A stretch of DNA of 41,300 nt, from assembly GCA_036703985.1 (NCBI GenBank), contig DATNQN010000061.1, positions 1 through 41,300 of the forward strand. The letters are read 5' to 3'. The position numbers were made by a program, and so were the translations under genes. The stretch's first letter is position 1; every line of letters begins with the position of its first letter. Source of the DNA: Leptolyngbyaceae cyanobacterium. Its GTDB lineage: Bacteria > Cyanobacteriota > Cyanobacteriia > Cyanobacteriales > Aerosakkonemataceae. Shown piece by piece: positions 1-8,103 of this stretch. Under the pieces are notes generated by a model. The model saw only the letters and a program-made list of their open reading frames with translations. It was not told the origin of the DNA and searched no databases.

Positions 1-3
1 GGA

Positions 4-35
4 GATGGGGGGATGGGGGGATGGGGGGATGGGGA
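4..35. repeat. 8-bp tandem repeat (GATGGGGG)
   Basis: GAT followed by a G-run recurs at 4, 12, 20 and 28, giving a strict 8-nt period. It is G-rich, non-coding and adjoins the pyrimidine-rich repeat block that follows. It may continue to the left of the window. Confidence 0.75.
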
Positions 36-54
36 GAATAAGAAAATAAGTTAC

Positions 55-150
55 TTTTTATCCTTCAGACTTCATCCTTCAGACTTCCCTTACCCTTTCC
101 CCCTGCCCCCTGCCCTCTGCCCCCTGCCCTTTCCCTTTCCCTTCCCCTGT
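55..150. repeat. Pyrimidine-rich repeat block with CCCCTGC heptamers
   Basis: Positions 55-81 (TTTTTATCCTTCAGACTTCA and onward) are identical over 27 nt to 16967-16993, so this is a dispersed repeat. It runs into four near-perfect CCCCTGC heptamers at 100-127 (the third is CCTCTGC), like the short tandemly repeated repetitive sequences of filamentous cyanobacteria. An open frame reads through it into the 70-aa gene, but the low-complexity Pro/Phe translation is not credible protein. Confidence 0.75.
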
Positions 151-156
151 GCAATT

Positions 157-369
157 ATGGATAGCAAAGACTTAGCTCAGTACCTAGAAGCAACAGACAG
201 CATTGCCAAACCCTGGCTGTTGGTGCAACTCCGCCTAAAAAAACTCCAAGAACGTCGCGCCAGCCTTTCGCCGGAAGTATATGCCAAAGAATTGGCTGAC
301 ATTCACCAAGATTTAATGAACATCGGAGAATGGTGGACTGGCATTGAAGAAGAGGTCTTTGGTACTTAA
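157..369 (+). CDS. Small hypothetical protein (70 aa) upstream of ppk1
   Basis: I do not recognise the family by name. The 70-residue product begins MDSKDLAQYLEATDSIAKPW and is mostly charged helix, with no signal peptide or membrane segment. It ends in an acidic, Trp-containing tail (EWWTGIEEEVFGT). The frame is open further upstream, but that part translates a CCCCTGC repeat into a Pro/Phe run, so the ATG at 157 is the sensible start. The stop lies only 12 bp before the ppk1 ATG, which argues for co-transcription with polyphosphate kinase. A role in polyphosphate metabolism is inference from position only. No clear Shine-Dalgarno sequence is visible. Confidence 0.7.
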   Translation: MDSKDLAQYLEATDSIAKPWLLVQLRLKKLQERRASLSPEVYAKELADIHQDLMNIGEWWTGIEEEVFGT

Positions 370-381
370 CTATGGGACATC

Positions 382-2535
382 ATGGCTAAAACTAAAAAAA
401 CCACCATCGCCATCAACCTCAAAGACCCTCAATATTACTTCAGCCGGGAATTGAGTTGGTTAGAGTTTAATTATCGGGTTCTCCATGAAGCTCTAGATGA
501 AAGGACGCCACTTTTAGAACGCCTCAAATTCATGGCGATTTTTAGCTCAAACCTAGATGAGTTTTTCATGGTGCGGTTTGCTGGACTCAAGCAACAGGTG
601 GAAGCCAAAGTCTCAAAGTTAACCCCTGATGGGAGAACACCGGGGGAACAATTACAAGTAATTAGCGAACGACTGCGCCCTTTAGTAGCCCTTCAACATC
701 AACATTTCGAGCAAGAATTACGGCTTCAATTAGCTAAACAGGGAATACAGATCCTCGACTATATAGATTTACACCAGGAACAGCGGACTTATCTACAAAA
801 TTATTTTGAAGAACAAATTTTTCCGGTATTAACTCCTTTAGCTGTTGATCCCGGACATCCTTTTCCTTATATTTCTAATCTGAGTTTAAATTTGGCAGTG
901 GTGATTCAAGACCCGGAAACGGGAGAAGAATTTTTTGCTCGGGTAAAAGTGCCCAAAGTTCTGCCCCGGTTTTTGCCATTACCGGAGGAGTTGCGGGGTA
1001 GTTCTGCTATGTGGGTAGGAGTTCCTTTAGAACAAGTGATGGCGCATAATTTGGCGTCTCTGTTTCCGGGTATGAATGTGCAGGAATGTCATCCTTTTCG
1101 GGTGACTCGGAATGCTGATTTGGCGGTGGAGGAGGATGAGGCGGAAGATTTGCTGTTGGCTATAGAACAGGAACTCCGCAAACGACGCTTATCTCCTTCG
1201 GTGGTGCGTTTAGAAATTCAAGCTACTACTTCCGAGTCGGTGTTAAGGACTCTCGTGCAAGAGATGGACTTGAATCAAAATGAAGTTTATGAAGTTGATG
1301 GTTTGTTGGGATTAGGGGATTTAATGTCTTTGATGGCATTACCTCGTCCGGATCTCAAAGATCCGATTTGGAATCCGGTGGTTCCTTCTCGGTTAAAAAG
1401 GATCGTCGAACCTGATAATTCTCATTTCCAAAGGGAACCAGAGGAAGGTGAGGATTTTTTCAGCGTGATTCGTGGGGGAGATTTGCTACTGCATCACCCC
1501 TATCATTCTTTTTCGGCGACGGTGCAGCGGTTTATTACTCAGGCAGCATACGATCCCAACGTGCTGGCGATTAAGATGACTCTTTACCGCACTTCTGGGG
1601 ATTCGCCGATCGTGAATGCTTTGATTGCGGCGGCGGAAAATGGGAAGCAAGTGGCTGTATTGGTGGAAATTAAGGCTCGTTTTGATGAAGAGAATAATAT
1701 TATTTGGGCGCGTAAACTGGAACAGGCGGGCGTTCACGTCGTTTACGGTTTAGTGGGTCTGAAGACTCATACGAAGGTGGTTTTGGTGGTGCGTCGCGAG
1801 GAAGACCGGATTCGCCGTTACGTTCATATCGGTACGGGGAATTATAATCCGAAGACGGCTCGACTTTATACTGATTTGGGCTTGTTGAGTTGCCGGGAAG
1901 ATTTGGGTGCGGATCTGACGGATTTGTTTAATTATTTAACTGGGTATTCGCGGCAGCGATCGTATCGCAAATTGATGGTAGCGCCGGTTAACTTGCGCGA
2001 TCGCATGACTTCCCTGATCCTGCGCGAAGCAGAACACGCCCAAAAAGGTTATTCCAGTCGCATCGTGGCGAAAATGAACGCCTTAGTAGACCCGAAAATT
2101 ATCGCTACACTATACGAAGCTTCCCGCGCTGGGGTGGAAATCGATCTGATCGTGCGGGGAATGTGCTGTTTGCGTCCGGGTATTCCAGATGTGAGCGAAA
2201 ATATCCGCGTGATTAGTATTGTGGGTAGCTTTTTAGAGCATTCCCGCATTTATTATTTCCATAACGCCGGTCAAGAAGAAGTTTATATCGGTAGTGCGGA
2301 TTGGATGACGCGCAATCTCGATCGGCGAGTAGAAGCAATTACGCCCGTTGAAGATCCCAATCTTGCTAAAGATTTGCAAGAAATTTTGGGAATTATGCTG
2401 GCAGATAACCGAAAAGCTTGGGATCTGCAAACCAATGGTAGTTATCTCCAACGGCGCGTATCCGATGAGAGTCAAAGTCAAAATTCCCAGACAATTTTGA
2501 TGGAAATGGCGCTGAATTCTGCCGGCGGTTCTTAA
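382..2535 (+). CDS. ppk1: Polyphosphate kinase 1 (PPK1)
   Basis: Polymerises the gamma-phosphate of ATP into inorganic polyphosphate, reversibly, using a phosphohistidine intermediate. The 717-residue length fits the PPK1 family. The N domain opens with YFSRELSWLEFNYRVLHEA; the catalytic C domains contain KMTLYRTSGDSPIV and the two family histidines, H463 in GLKTHTKVVLVV (equivalent to the autophosphorylated His435 of E. coli PPK by motif) and H482 in YVHIGTGNYNPKTARLYTD. The IYYFHNAG and IGSADWMTRNLDRRVE motifs of the last domain are present, so the enzyme looks complete. ATG at 382 follows a 70-aa gene by 12 bp, a likely two-gene operon. No ppx gene is nearby. No Pho box was identified, although I did not scan exhaustively for one. 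Confidence 0.97.
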   Translation: MAKTKKTTIAINLKDPQYYFSRELSWLEFNYRVLHEALDERTPLLERLKFMAIFSSNLDEFFMVRFAGLKQQVEAKVSKLTPDGRTPGEQLQVISERLRPLVALQHQHFEQELRLQLAKQGIQILDYIDLHQEQRTYLQNYFEEQIFPVLTPLAVDPGHPFPYISNLSLNLAVVIQDPETGEEFFARVKVPKVLPRFLPLPEELRGSSAMWVGVPLEQVMAHNLASLFPGMNVQECHPFRVTRNADLAVEEDEAEDLLLAIEQELRKRRLSPSVVRLEIQATTSESVLRTLVQEMDLNQNEVYEVDGLLGLGDLMSLMALPRPDLKDPIWNPVVPSRLKRIVEPDNSHFQREPEEGEDFFSVIRGGDLLLHHPYHSFSATVQRFITQAAYDPNVLAIKMTLYRTSGDSPIVNALIAAAENGKQVAVLVEIKARFDEENNIIWARKLEQAGVHVVYGLVGLKTHTKVVLVVRREEDRIRRYVHIGTGNYNPKTARLYTDLGLLSCREDLGADLTDLFNYLTGYSRQRSYRKLMVAPVNLRDRMTSLILREAEHAQKGYSSRIVAKMNALVDPKIIATLYEASRAGVEIDLIVRGMCCLRPGIPDVSENIRVISIVGSFLEHSRIYYFHNAGQEEVYIGSADWMTRNLDRRVEAITPVEDPNLAKDLQEILGIMLADNRKAWDLQTNGSYLQRRVSDESQSQNSQTILMEMALNSAGGS

Positions 2536-3078
2536 TTTATTTCGGCTAAATCGGGTTTGAGGAGTCAAGAATCAAGATGCAGTCAAGTCCGATCGATGAT
2601 ACTCTAATTTTTTCTTTGTGAGGTTACTATTTCGATCGACTTTCTGATTTCTGCCTCATTCCGATAATATATATTTGGCTCGAACTGAAGGCGGAAATTG
2701 CTCGGCTAGTACAGCAAAGCAGAAATCATCGATCGACTTTTTTCGCCGCTACTGCTACTGCCCATTACCCCATCTGGCGGTGGAAGTAGTAGCAAATTTT
2801 TGCCCAAATCGACTAGCTTAGCTTCCACTTTCAGCCTCATCAGTCAATCCAATCTCAAATTTTCGATCGAACTACCAGGCCGTAAATATACGCAAAACAG
2901 ACTTTCTGATGTTGAATACTAAGCAAACAACCGTATTTACACTGAAAAAGTTCTATTTAAACCAACGTGTTGTTATTTAAAGTATTTCTTAAGAACTAAG
3001 TTTTTCTATTACACTCTACTAACAGGTTGAGCGATAATTTAGAAAATAAACTTATTGATTCGCTCAAATGATAGATGA
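2536..3078. other. Intergenic region without a recognisable gene
   Basis: About 540 nt between ppk1 and the response regulator. No convincing ORF on either strand. It contains a perfect 10-bp inverted repeat, TGATTTCTGC at 2645-2654 and GCAGAAATCA at 2719-2728, separated by 64 nt. The motif CGATCGACTTT lies beside both arms, and a T-run follows the second (ATCGATCGACTTTTTT). This could be the distal terminator of ppk1 or a decayed repeat. A 10-bp palindrome TTCTTAAGAA lies at 2986-2995. Composition becomes AT-rich toward the response regulator, as expected of a promoter. Confidence 0.5.
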
Positions 3079-3104
3079 AGTTTAAGGTCAGTAGACCTTA
3101 AACT
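3079..3104. promoter_or_regulatory. Perfect inverted repeat before response regulator
   Basis: AGTTTAAGGTC (3079-3089) and GACCTTAAACT (3094-3104) are perfect 11-bp arms around the loop AGTA. The element ends 20 nt before the first possible start (ATG 3124) and 47 nt before the better-supported ATG 3151. No U-run follows, so it is not a standard terminator. It may be a protein operator on DNA or a hairpin in the 5' leader. Function is inferred from position only. Confidence 0.55.
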
Positions 3105-3150
3105 AAAACCATCTCTTGTATAAATGTCTTTAAAAGCATCTGAGGTTATG

Positions 3151-3555
3151 ATGTTGCCCTGTTGTAAGAGTTCTAACCTACGTGTTTTAGTGGTTGATGA
3201 CCACGAACTCACTCGGCTGAGCTTAAAATTCGCCTTTTCCAGCCAAAAGAACATCGAGCTAGTCGGTATGGCAAGTAACGGCGAAGAAGCTATTAAAATG
3301 GTTGAAAATCACCGCCCTGATGTAATTATTCTAGATTTACAAATGCCAGTGATGGATGGTTGGAGTGCCTCTAACTACATTAAAAGCATCTATCCTCACG
3401 CCCAAATCATTGCTTACTCGGCAATGGAAGAACGCCAAGCTTCCAGCATCAGCCCTAAGGCTAGCGTGGATGCCTTTTGCAGCAAAGAAACAGCCACTCA
3501 CGATTTGATCGAACTAGTTAAAGAATTAGGTCATCGGAGTGGCAATGTGGCTTGA
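3151..3555 (+). CDS. Receiver-only response regulator (CheY/NarL-type REC)
   Basis: A stand-alone phosphoacceptor domain with no DNA-binding output. The translation shows LRVLVVDDHELTRLSL (acidic pair plus His, as in NarL-class receivers), VIILDLQMPVMDGWSA with the phosphorylated Asp, the Ser/Ala switch region IIAYSAMEE and the conserved Lys in FCSKETATHD. The C-terminus stops at the end of the receiver, about 135 aa. The frame opens at ATG 3124, but a GAGG sequence at 3142-3145 sits five nt before ATG 3151, so I prefer that start (134 aa). A histidine kinase partner is not adjacent; orphan kinases elsewhere in the window (11.2 and 30.7 kb) are possible but unproven. It is convergent with two small minus-strand ORFs. 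It could act as a phosphate sink, adaptor or motility regulator. Confidence 0.9.
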   Translation: MLPCCKSSNLRVLVVDDHELTRLSLKFAFSSQKNIELVGMASNGEEAIKMVENHRPDVIILDLQMPVMDGWSASNYIKSIYPHAQIIAYSAMEERQASSISPKASVDAFCSKETATHDLIELVKELGHRSGNVA

Positions 3556-3599
3556 ATTCAGGTAAAGGCTAAAAAACGGAGTAACCAGCCGTAAAATTA

Positions 3600-3785
3600 T
3601 TAATTTGTTTCACTTTCTGGAAAAGTTCGTTTAAATTCCTCGATCAGATCGTCCATTTCTTCGAGTGCCTGATTGACATCTATTCTCAAGATGCCCAGGT
3701 CTGGTTGCTCCAATAGCTTTACCAGCGTTTCTCGCTTACTTTCTATCAAGGCAATTCTTTCTTTAAGTGTTTGTGGTTCCATCAT
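3600..3785 (-). CDS. Hypothetical coiled-coil protein (61 aa)
   Basis: Family not recognised. The 61-residue product (MMEPQTLKERIALIESKRET...) is nearly all amphipathic helix with heptad-like Leu/Ile spacing and many Glu/Lys residues, so a short coiled coil is likely; no membrane segment or signal peptide. It is followed upstream, 61 bp away on the same strand, by another small ORF (3847-4104), suggesting a small two-gene unit. It converges with the receiver protein, leaving only 44 bp between stops, where a weak ACGG/CCGT hairpin is all that is visible. Codon use looks coding, but at this length it could be spurious. Confidence 0.5.
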   Translation of the reverse strand: MMEPQTLKERIALIESKRETLVKLLEQPDLGILRIDVNQALEEMDDLIEEFKRTFPESETN

Positions 3786-3846
3786 TTGTTTCGGATTATT
3801 AACTCACACCTCAAGTTTAAATATTAAGACGGCTTTAGAGGAGCGC

Positions 3847-4104
3847 TCAACGTAAAAAAGGAGGTCGATCGCTATCGACGTGCTTATTCTTCAGGGCTTC
3901 GGCAATAAACCGCTTGAGAGCTTTTTCGCGATTTTTCATAAAAGCAGCCCAAAAACCCGGTTGAAACTCATCCATAGTTTTGGCTAAAGCCCAAACATCT
4001 ACAGCTAGGATGTTATATAGCGTTTCGTCCTCCCGCTTGAGGGAGTTAATCTGTTCTAGTAAGTTACGCTCTTGAGTGCCATTGTAGTTTCCATCTGTTG
4101 TCAT
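3847..4104 (-). CDS. Hypothetical protein (85 aa)
   Basis: Family not recognised. The product starts MTTDGNYNGTQERNLLEQIN and is rich in helix-forming residues, with an aromatic centre (VWALAKTMDEFQPGFWAAFM) and a basic tail. I chose ATG 4104 rather than the longer frame from 4140 because AGG sits about eight nt upstream of it and the extra N-terminus (MLPTLLFSTGLN) has no supporting ribosome site. No signal peptide or transmembrane segment. It probably forms a unit with the 61-aa ORF just downstream. Function unknown; its closeness to a lone receiver gene invites, but does not prove, a signalling link. Confidence 0.55.
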   Translation of the reverse strand: MTTDGNYNGTQERNLLEQINSLKREDETLYNILAVDVWALAKTMDEFQPGFWAAFMKNREKALKRFIAEALKNKHVDSDRPPFLR

Positions 4105-4496
4105 GTTTAAGCCTGTACTAAACAATAGGGTAGGTAGCAAGTCAATGGATGTTCGATTTTAGGTTTTAGATTGAATAATTGACCCCACAGATTAAACTTG
4201 TCAATCCCAAGTCCAATCGCCCAAGATTGCCACGATAATTATTTTCCCAATTGATACTCTTAGGGAGTAGGTGTTAAGCACCTTATTTGATGAATGTGCT
4301 TACGGCAAGCATTTGCGTAAGAATTCAGTTAAACGCTGCGACAAATCTTTCCTCCTGCCTTTATAGTAAATCTGGCAGGCTTTGATTGAAATGGGACGTT
4401 AACGCACCGAGGCAGTATATTATAGAACCTCACGTATCATTTTGTTACACATCCATACACAATAGTAAGGATTGCTGATTTTAGTATCTAACCAAT
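4105..4496. other. Intergenic region with clustered hairpins
   Basis: No ORF of note. Several short perfect stems are clustered: AGGTG/CACCT (4269-4273 with 4279-4283), CTTACG/CGTAAG around 4300-4323, and CCTGCC/GGCAGG (4354-4359 with 4374-4379). The latter has no U-run. Either a structured leader or small RNA before the DUF2854 gene, or decayed palindromic repeats; the sequence GTTAACGCACC near 4398 resembles the GGTGCGTT repeat family seen again at 11092-11117. Confidence 0.35.
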
Positions 4497-5051
4497 ATGT
4501 TACGTCAAACTTCGCTAGCAACATTGGGTATCGGGCTGGGTATTATTCTCACCTTGGGAGGATTCGTCGCATATTTTGCCGATTATGCCACCTTGAATCT
4601 GGTGGGTTTTTTTTATGGTTTTCCCCTTTTGCTGGGAGGGCTAGCTTTAAAGGCAAACGAACTCAAACCGATCCCTTTTTCGCAACCTACACCACCCGAT
4701 ATCTTGGCACTGCGAGAGAAGCAAGCGACTTTGACTCAAAATAAGATTCGCAAAGACTTGACTCGCTTTGTCTACGGCCAAAATACTCATTTCGAGCGCT
4801 CCCTGACTCAGTTGGGTTTAAATCCTTCACCGGAAAAACAGCCAGCTATTCAAGCTTTTCGGGAAACGGAAGTTGACGGTGCTTATACGTTAGTGTTGGA
4901 ATTTGAGTCGCCGGATGTTCCTTTCAAAGCTTGGCAAGATAAGGAAGAGAAAATGGTAAAGTTCTTTGGGCCTAATATTCGGGTTGAGTTGAGTCAACCA
5001 GAGGGCGATCGCATCGAACTAGCTTTGATTGCAACATCAAAAGAAGCTTAG
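4497..5051 (+). CDS. DUF2854 family membrane protein
   Basis: A 184-residue protein matching, from memory of the family, the DUF2854 group conserved in cyanobacteria and plant plastids; no reaction is established that I know of. Two hydrophobic helices lie at the N-terminus (about residues 8-28 and 32-52: LGIGLGIILTLGGFVAYFAD and LNLVGFFYGFPLLLGGLALKA), followed by a roughly 130-residue soluble domain. That domain contains TPPDILALREKQATLTQNKI and RFVYGQNTHFERSLTQLGL, the most family-like segments. The soluble part probably faces the cytoplasm or stroma side, an inference from the positively charged stretch after the helices. It stands alone on the plus strand and ends 119 bp before the convergent ribokinase stop. 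ATG 4497 is the start; no strong ribosome site is seen. Confidence 0.85.
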   Translation: MLRQTSLATLGIGLGIILTLGGFVAYFADYATLNLVGFFYGFPLLLGGLALKANELKPIPFSQPTPPDILALREKQATLTQNKIRKDLTRFVYGQNTHFERSLTQLGLNPSPEKQPAIQAFRETEVDGAYTLVLEFESPDVPFKAWQDKEEKMVKFFGPNIRVELSQPEGDRIELALIATSKEA

Positions 5052-5170
5052 ACTTGCCCATCATGCAATTCACCGAAGCGACCTATACGGTCAATTTGTT
5101 AGTCGCTGGCAAAAAAGACACTCGCGCATTACTTAAAACGTTCGTCGAAGAGTATGTATCGAGTATTCCG

Positions 5171-6115
5171 TTAAAATCTAATATCGATCGCGCGATCGTT
5201 CTGCTCCAGAAATGTATCGAAGGTGGAACGATCGGCCATCGAAGCCATTGCACCGGTTTTGGTAGTAGAAATAGCACCAGCCGCCGCACCCCAAATTACT
5301 GCTTCTGGTAAAGAACGCCCCTCAGTAATCGCGGCGACTAAGCCTCCATTGAAGGCATCACCAGCCGCCACAGTATCAACTGGCTGCACTGGAAAGGCTG
5401 GCACGAAAAAAGTAGAATCTAAAGTGGCACAGCAAACGCCGAGCGCTCCTAACTTGACAATTGCCGTACCTACGCCTTTGCCAAGTAAAACAGATGCCGC
5501 TTTTGCTGCCGTTTCATAATTATTTACTGGAAAACCGACTAATTGACCTGCTTCGATTTCGTTTGGTGTGATAATATCGACAAGTCGGTAAAAGTCATCG
5601 GGTACATCTAGTGGAGCCGGTGCAGGGTCAAAAATTACCCGAACACCGGCACTTTGAGCGGATTTGGCGGCTAAATGCACGGCCTGGAAAGGAATTTCTA
5701 ACTGTAACAACAATGCAGAGGCGTTGTGAAAAAGATTGCTTAAAGTTTCTACATCTGCTTGGCTAACTCGATCGTTCGCACCAGGGACAACGACGATCTG
5801 ATTTTGTCCGGTGTCGTCTACAGCAATAATTGCCACGCCGGAACTGGTATTTTCATCAACTAAAATATGGTTTGTCTCTACCCCATAATTTTGTAAGTGA
5901 GTCAGTAGCGATCGTCCAAAACTGTCGTTTCCCACTCTGCCAACTAACTGGGTGGGGATGCCTAAACGGGCAGAAGCTACCGCCTGATTTGCTCCTTTAC
6001 CTCCGGGTGCGGTAAAAAAGTGATGCCCTAAAATGGTTTCACCTGCCACTGGTAAACGAGGCGATCGCGCCACTAAATCCATATTAATGCTGCCGAAGAC
6101 GATCGCTTTTTTCAT
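5171..6115 (-). CDS. rbsK: Ribokinase (PfkB family)
   Basis: Phosphorylates D-ribose to ribose 5-phosphate with ATP. The 314-residue product has the PfkB pattern: KKAIVFGSINMDLVARSPRLP at the N-terminus (sugar-binding Asn/Asp), the GGKGANQAVASARLG substrate-binding signature near residues 38-52, and the C-terminal DTVAAGDAFNGGLVAAI signature with the catalytic-base Asp and anion hole. This full set supports ribokinase more than fructokinase or adenosine kinase, although close sugar kinases cannot be excluded. I start at ATG 6115 (MKKAIVFG); the longer frame from 6160 adds 15 residues with no family match. No ribose transporter or repressor gene lies next to it, so salvage of intracellular ribose is the likely role. 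Confidence 0.9.
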   Translation of the reverse strand: MKKAIVFGSINMDLVARSPRLPVAGETILGHHFFTAPGGKGANQAVASARLGIPTQLVGRVGNDSFGRSLLTHLQNYGVETNHILVDENTSSGVAIIAVDDTGQNQIVVVPGANDRVSQADVETLSNLFHNASALLLQLEIPFQAVHLAAKSAQSAGVRVIFDPAPAPLDVPDDFYRLVDIITPNEIEAGQLVGFPVNNYETAAKAASVLLGKGVGTAIVKLGALGVCCATLDSTFFVPAFPVQPVDTVAAGDAFNGGLVAAITEGRSLPEAVIWGAAAGAISTTKTGAMASMADRSTFDTFLEQNDRAIDIRF

Positions 6116-6253
6116 GGTAATTTGTGATACCCAAGCAAGTGAATTGGTACTCGATACCAAGTTGCAATCCGATCCGCAATCGCGAGAGGCTTAATGCTTT
6201 ATTCTCGATTCGCCACTCTCGAAATTAAGGTTCCGATCGCAACTTGATATTGG

Positions 6254-6958
6254 TTAATAACCGATCTGTTGCTGATACATTGCCTGAAGAACTAAGGCAG
6301 GATCGATATAACTACCATGATATTTGACTCCCCAGTGTAAGTGAGGGCCAGTAGTTCGACCGGTCATGCCTACTCGCCCGATCCTGGTACCAGCTTTGAC
6401 ATATTCTCCTTGCCGCACGAGAATGCTACCATCTAAATCGCTTAAATAACGACCTTCTGGCGATTTTTGAGGGCGTCCTTTTAAGTGACAATAAACGTGT
6501 TCCCACTCATCGGACCTAACCACAACTTTAGTGCCGCAAAGCCGATCGTTACCAACTTCTACTACTTCCCCACTTGCCCAATTGCGAATGTAACTACCTG
6601 ATGGGGCAGCAATATCTATACCGCGATGAAATCCCCAACCAGTAGAACCATCGGGGTTCCAACGATAACCATAGGGTGAGGAATAGCGTTGAAAATTCTC
6701 AACTGGAAAGGAAGTTCCTTGCCAACTGGTGCGGATTATTTTATCACCGATTTCGATTGCTTTTGCTTTTTCTACCTGGAATCCGATCGTAAGAAATGTT
6801 AATAATCCCAGGAGGATAAATAGCCAGGAAAACCCCGCGCGAGTTAAGCGGGGCAGCTTTTTTTTGCAGGTTTTTAAATTGGGCTGTATTCTTTCACGCC
6901 TCAACAACCAAGTGAAATGACGCATATTTTTAGCGTGCTGAGAAGAGCGAAACTTCAA
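6254..6958 (-). CDS. M23-family (LytM-type) metallopeptidase, membrane anchored
   Basis: Probable peptidoglycan endopeptidase. A basic N-terminal region is followed by one hydrophobic helix (about residues 42-60, GFSWLFILLGLLTFLTIGF), an uncleaved anchor or a long signal. The periplasmic part is a single peptidase M23 domain with the zinc ligands and catalytic histidines visible: FHRGIDIAAPSG (first His and Asp), HVYCHLKG and GPHLHWGVKYHG (HxH). The domain is preceded by SSPYGYRWNPDG, typical of these enzymes, so it looks active rather than a degenerate EnvC-like activator. No LysM or coiled coil is present. ATG 6958 gives 234 aa; ATG 6925 (MRHFTWLL) would give 223 aa and still keep the anchor. 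It is separated by 138 bp from ribokinase on the same strand. Confidence 0.9.
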   Translation of the reverse strand: MKFRSSQHAKNMRHFTWLLRRERIQPNLKTCKKKLPRLTRAGFSWLFILLGLLTFLTIGFQVEKAKAIEIGDKIIRTSWQGTSFPVENFQRYSSPYGYRWNPDGSTGWGFHRGIDIAAPSGSYIRNWASGEVVEVGNDRLCGTKVVVRSDEWEHVYCHLKGRPQKSPEGRYLSDLDGSILVRQGEYVKAGTRIGRVGMTGRTTGPHLHWGVKYHGSYIDPALVLQAMYQQQIGY

Positions 6959-7329
6959 TCGGCTGTATTCTAACTTGGTTGCGAGTACGATTATTGTTTA
7001 GGTTAATTAATTTTTGTGAGCAATGATGTTACGAACTAATTTTGTAGCGCAGGTAACAAATACTCAAAGATGGAACATTTTACCAGTGCGATCGCATACC
7101 CAAATTAAGATAAAATTGAAAATTTTAAAGTTTATTTTAGTCTTCAATAAAGCATCATGAAATCTCTACCCTAAGATAGGTGAATATATTAATCTATTAT
7201 GAATTATCACCCTAAATAATAGAAGACAACCAGAAATTATCTGATTTTCTAAATTCTAACTCTCGAATTCTAACTCCCGAATTCTGACTCCTGATTTATA
7301 TTATTTATAAGTACTTTCAGGTAAACATA
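6959..7329. other. Intergenic region, AT-rich, with 14-bp repeats
   Basis: Lies between divergent M23 peptidase and glutathione transferase genes and must hold both promoters. Three tandem 14-mers based on AATTCTAACTCYCG occupy 7252-7293. No ORF or structured RNA recognised. Confidence 0.6.
7252..7293. repeat. Three tandem 14-bp repeats (AATTCTAACTCYCG)
   Basis: Units start at 7252, 7266 and 7280 and differ at one to three positions (AATTCTAACTCTCG, AATTCTAACTCCCG, AATTCTGACTCCTG). They end about 37 nt before the GST start codon. Likely a dispersed cyanobacterial repeat rather than an operator. Confidence 0.7.
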
Positions 7330-7986
7330 ATGTTAAAATTTTATTATGCTCCCATTTCCGTAAATGCCCGTCGAGTTTGGGTGGCATTGCTAGAAAAACA
7401 AATTTCCTTTCAGCCGATCGCGATTAAGCTAAACGGCGATCAATTTGAATCCGAATTTACTGCCATTAATCCATTGCAAAGAATTCCAGTAATTGAAGAT
7501 GATGGTTTGCGAGTAATAGAATCTTTAGCTATTTTAGATTACTTAGAAGCTAAATATCCCGAGCCTGCTTTAATGCCAAAAGAAGCAACGGCAATAGCTA
7601 CTGTTCGCATGGTGGAAATGGTAGCTGTTAACGAATTACAACCTGCTACTTTACCTCTAACTAAACAGTTAGTAGGATTTGATGTTAACCCCAGTCAAAT
7701 CGAAGCATCAAAACAGCGAATCGATACCGTGTTAAAGCTTTACGAAAATATGTTGGGAGAGCGAACTTACTTTGCCGGTGATGATTTCTCATTAGCAGAA
7801 GTAGTCGCGGGAACCCTCGTACCATCAGTTTCTATGTTTGGTTTTGCAATGAATGATTATCCTAAATTAGCAGGATGGTTAGAGCGACTGAAAGAACGAG
7901 AAAGTTTCCAAAAGACAACTCCTTCTCGATCGCAAATCGAAGCTGCCATTCCAAATATTCAGAAAATTTTAGCAAGTCGATCGTAA
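7330..7986 (+). CDS. Glutathione S-transferase family protein
   Basis: A 218-residue cytosolic GST. The N-terminal thioredoxin-like half runs MLKFYYAPISVNARRVWVAL and contains NPLQRIPVIEDDGLRVIESLAILDYLE, where the VIE-S motif binds the gamma-glutamyl part of glutathione. The Ser in YAPISVNARR is the probable activating residue, as in theta/zeta-like classes. The all-helical C-terminal half includes FAGDDFSLAEVVAGTLV, the conserved N-capping box (S/T-x-x-D-like) of GSTs. Length is normal. Substrate cannot be told from sequence; stress defence or maleylacetoacetate-type isomerisation are options. It is monocistronic, with a terminator-like element after it at 8116-8146. Confidence 0.88.
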   Translation: MLKFYYAPISVNARRVWVALLEKQISFQPIAIKLNGDQFESEFTAINPLQRIPVIEDDGLRVIESLAILDYLEAKYPEPALMPKEATAIATVRMVEMVAVNELQPATLPLTKQLVGFDVNPSQIEASKQRIDTVLKLYENMLGERTYFAGDDFSLAEVVAGTLVPSVSMFGFAMNDYPKLAGWLERLKERESFQKTTPSRSQIEAAIPNIQKILASRS

Positions 7987-8103
7987 ATTGTGGAAGTCTT
8001 AAAGCTGTATTGCATAGAGCTTTTGGATGTTTTCTTGATTACACGCTCATTCTTTCATCGAAATACGTAAGTTTTGATGAAGATCGGATCGACCTGTCTC
8101 TAC

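Noticed and set aside
5054-5311. Plus-strand frame after the DUF2854 gene (MPIMQFTEATYTVNLLVAGK...)
   Set aside because: Its first 35 codons look protein-like, but most of it is antisense to the rbsK 3' end and it has no recognised family; kept only as a note.
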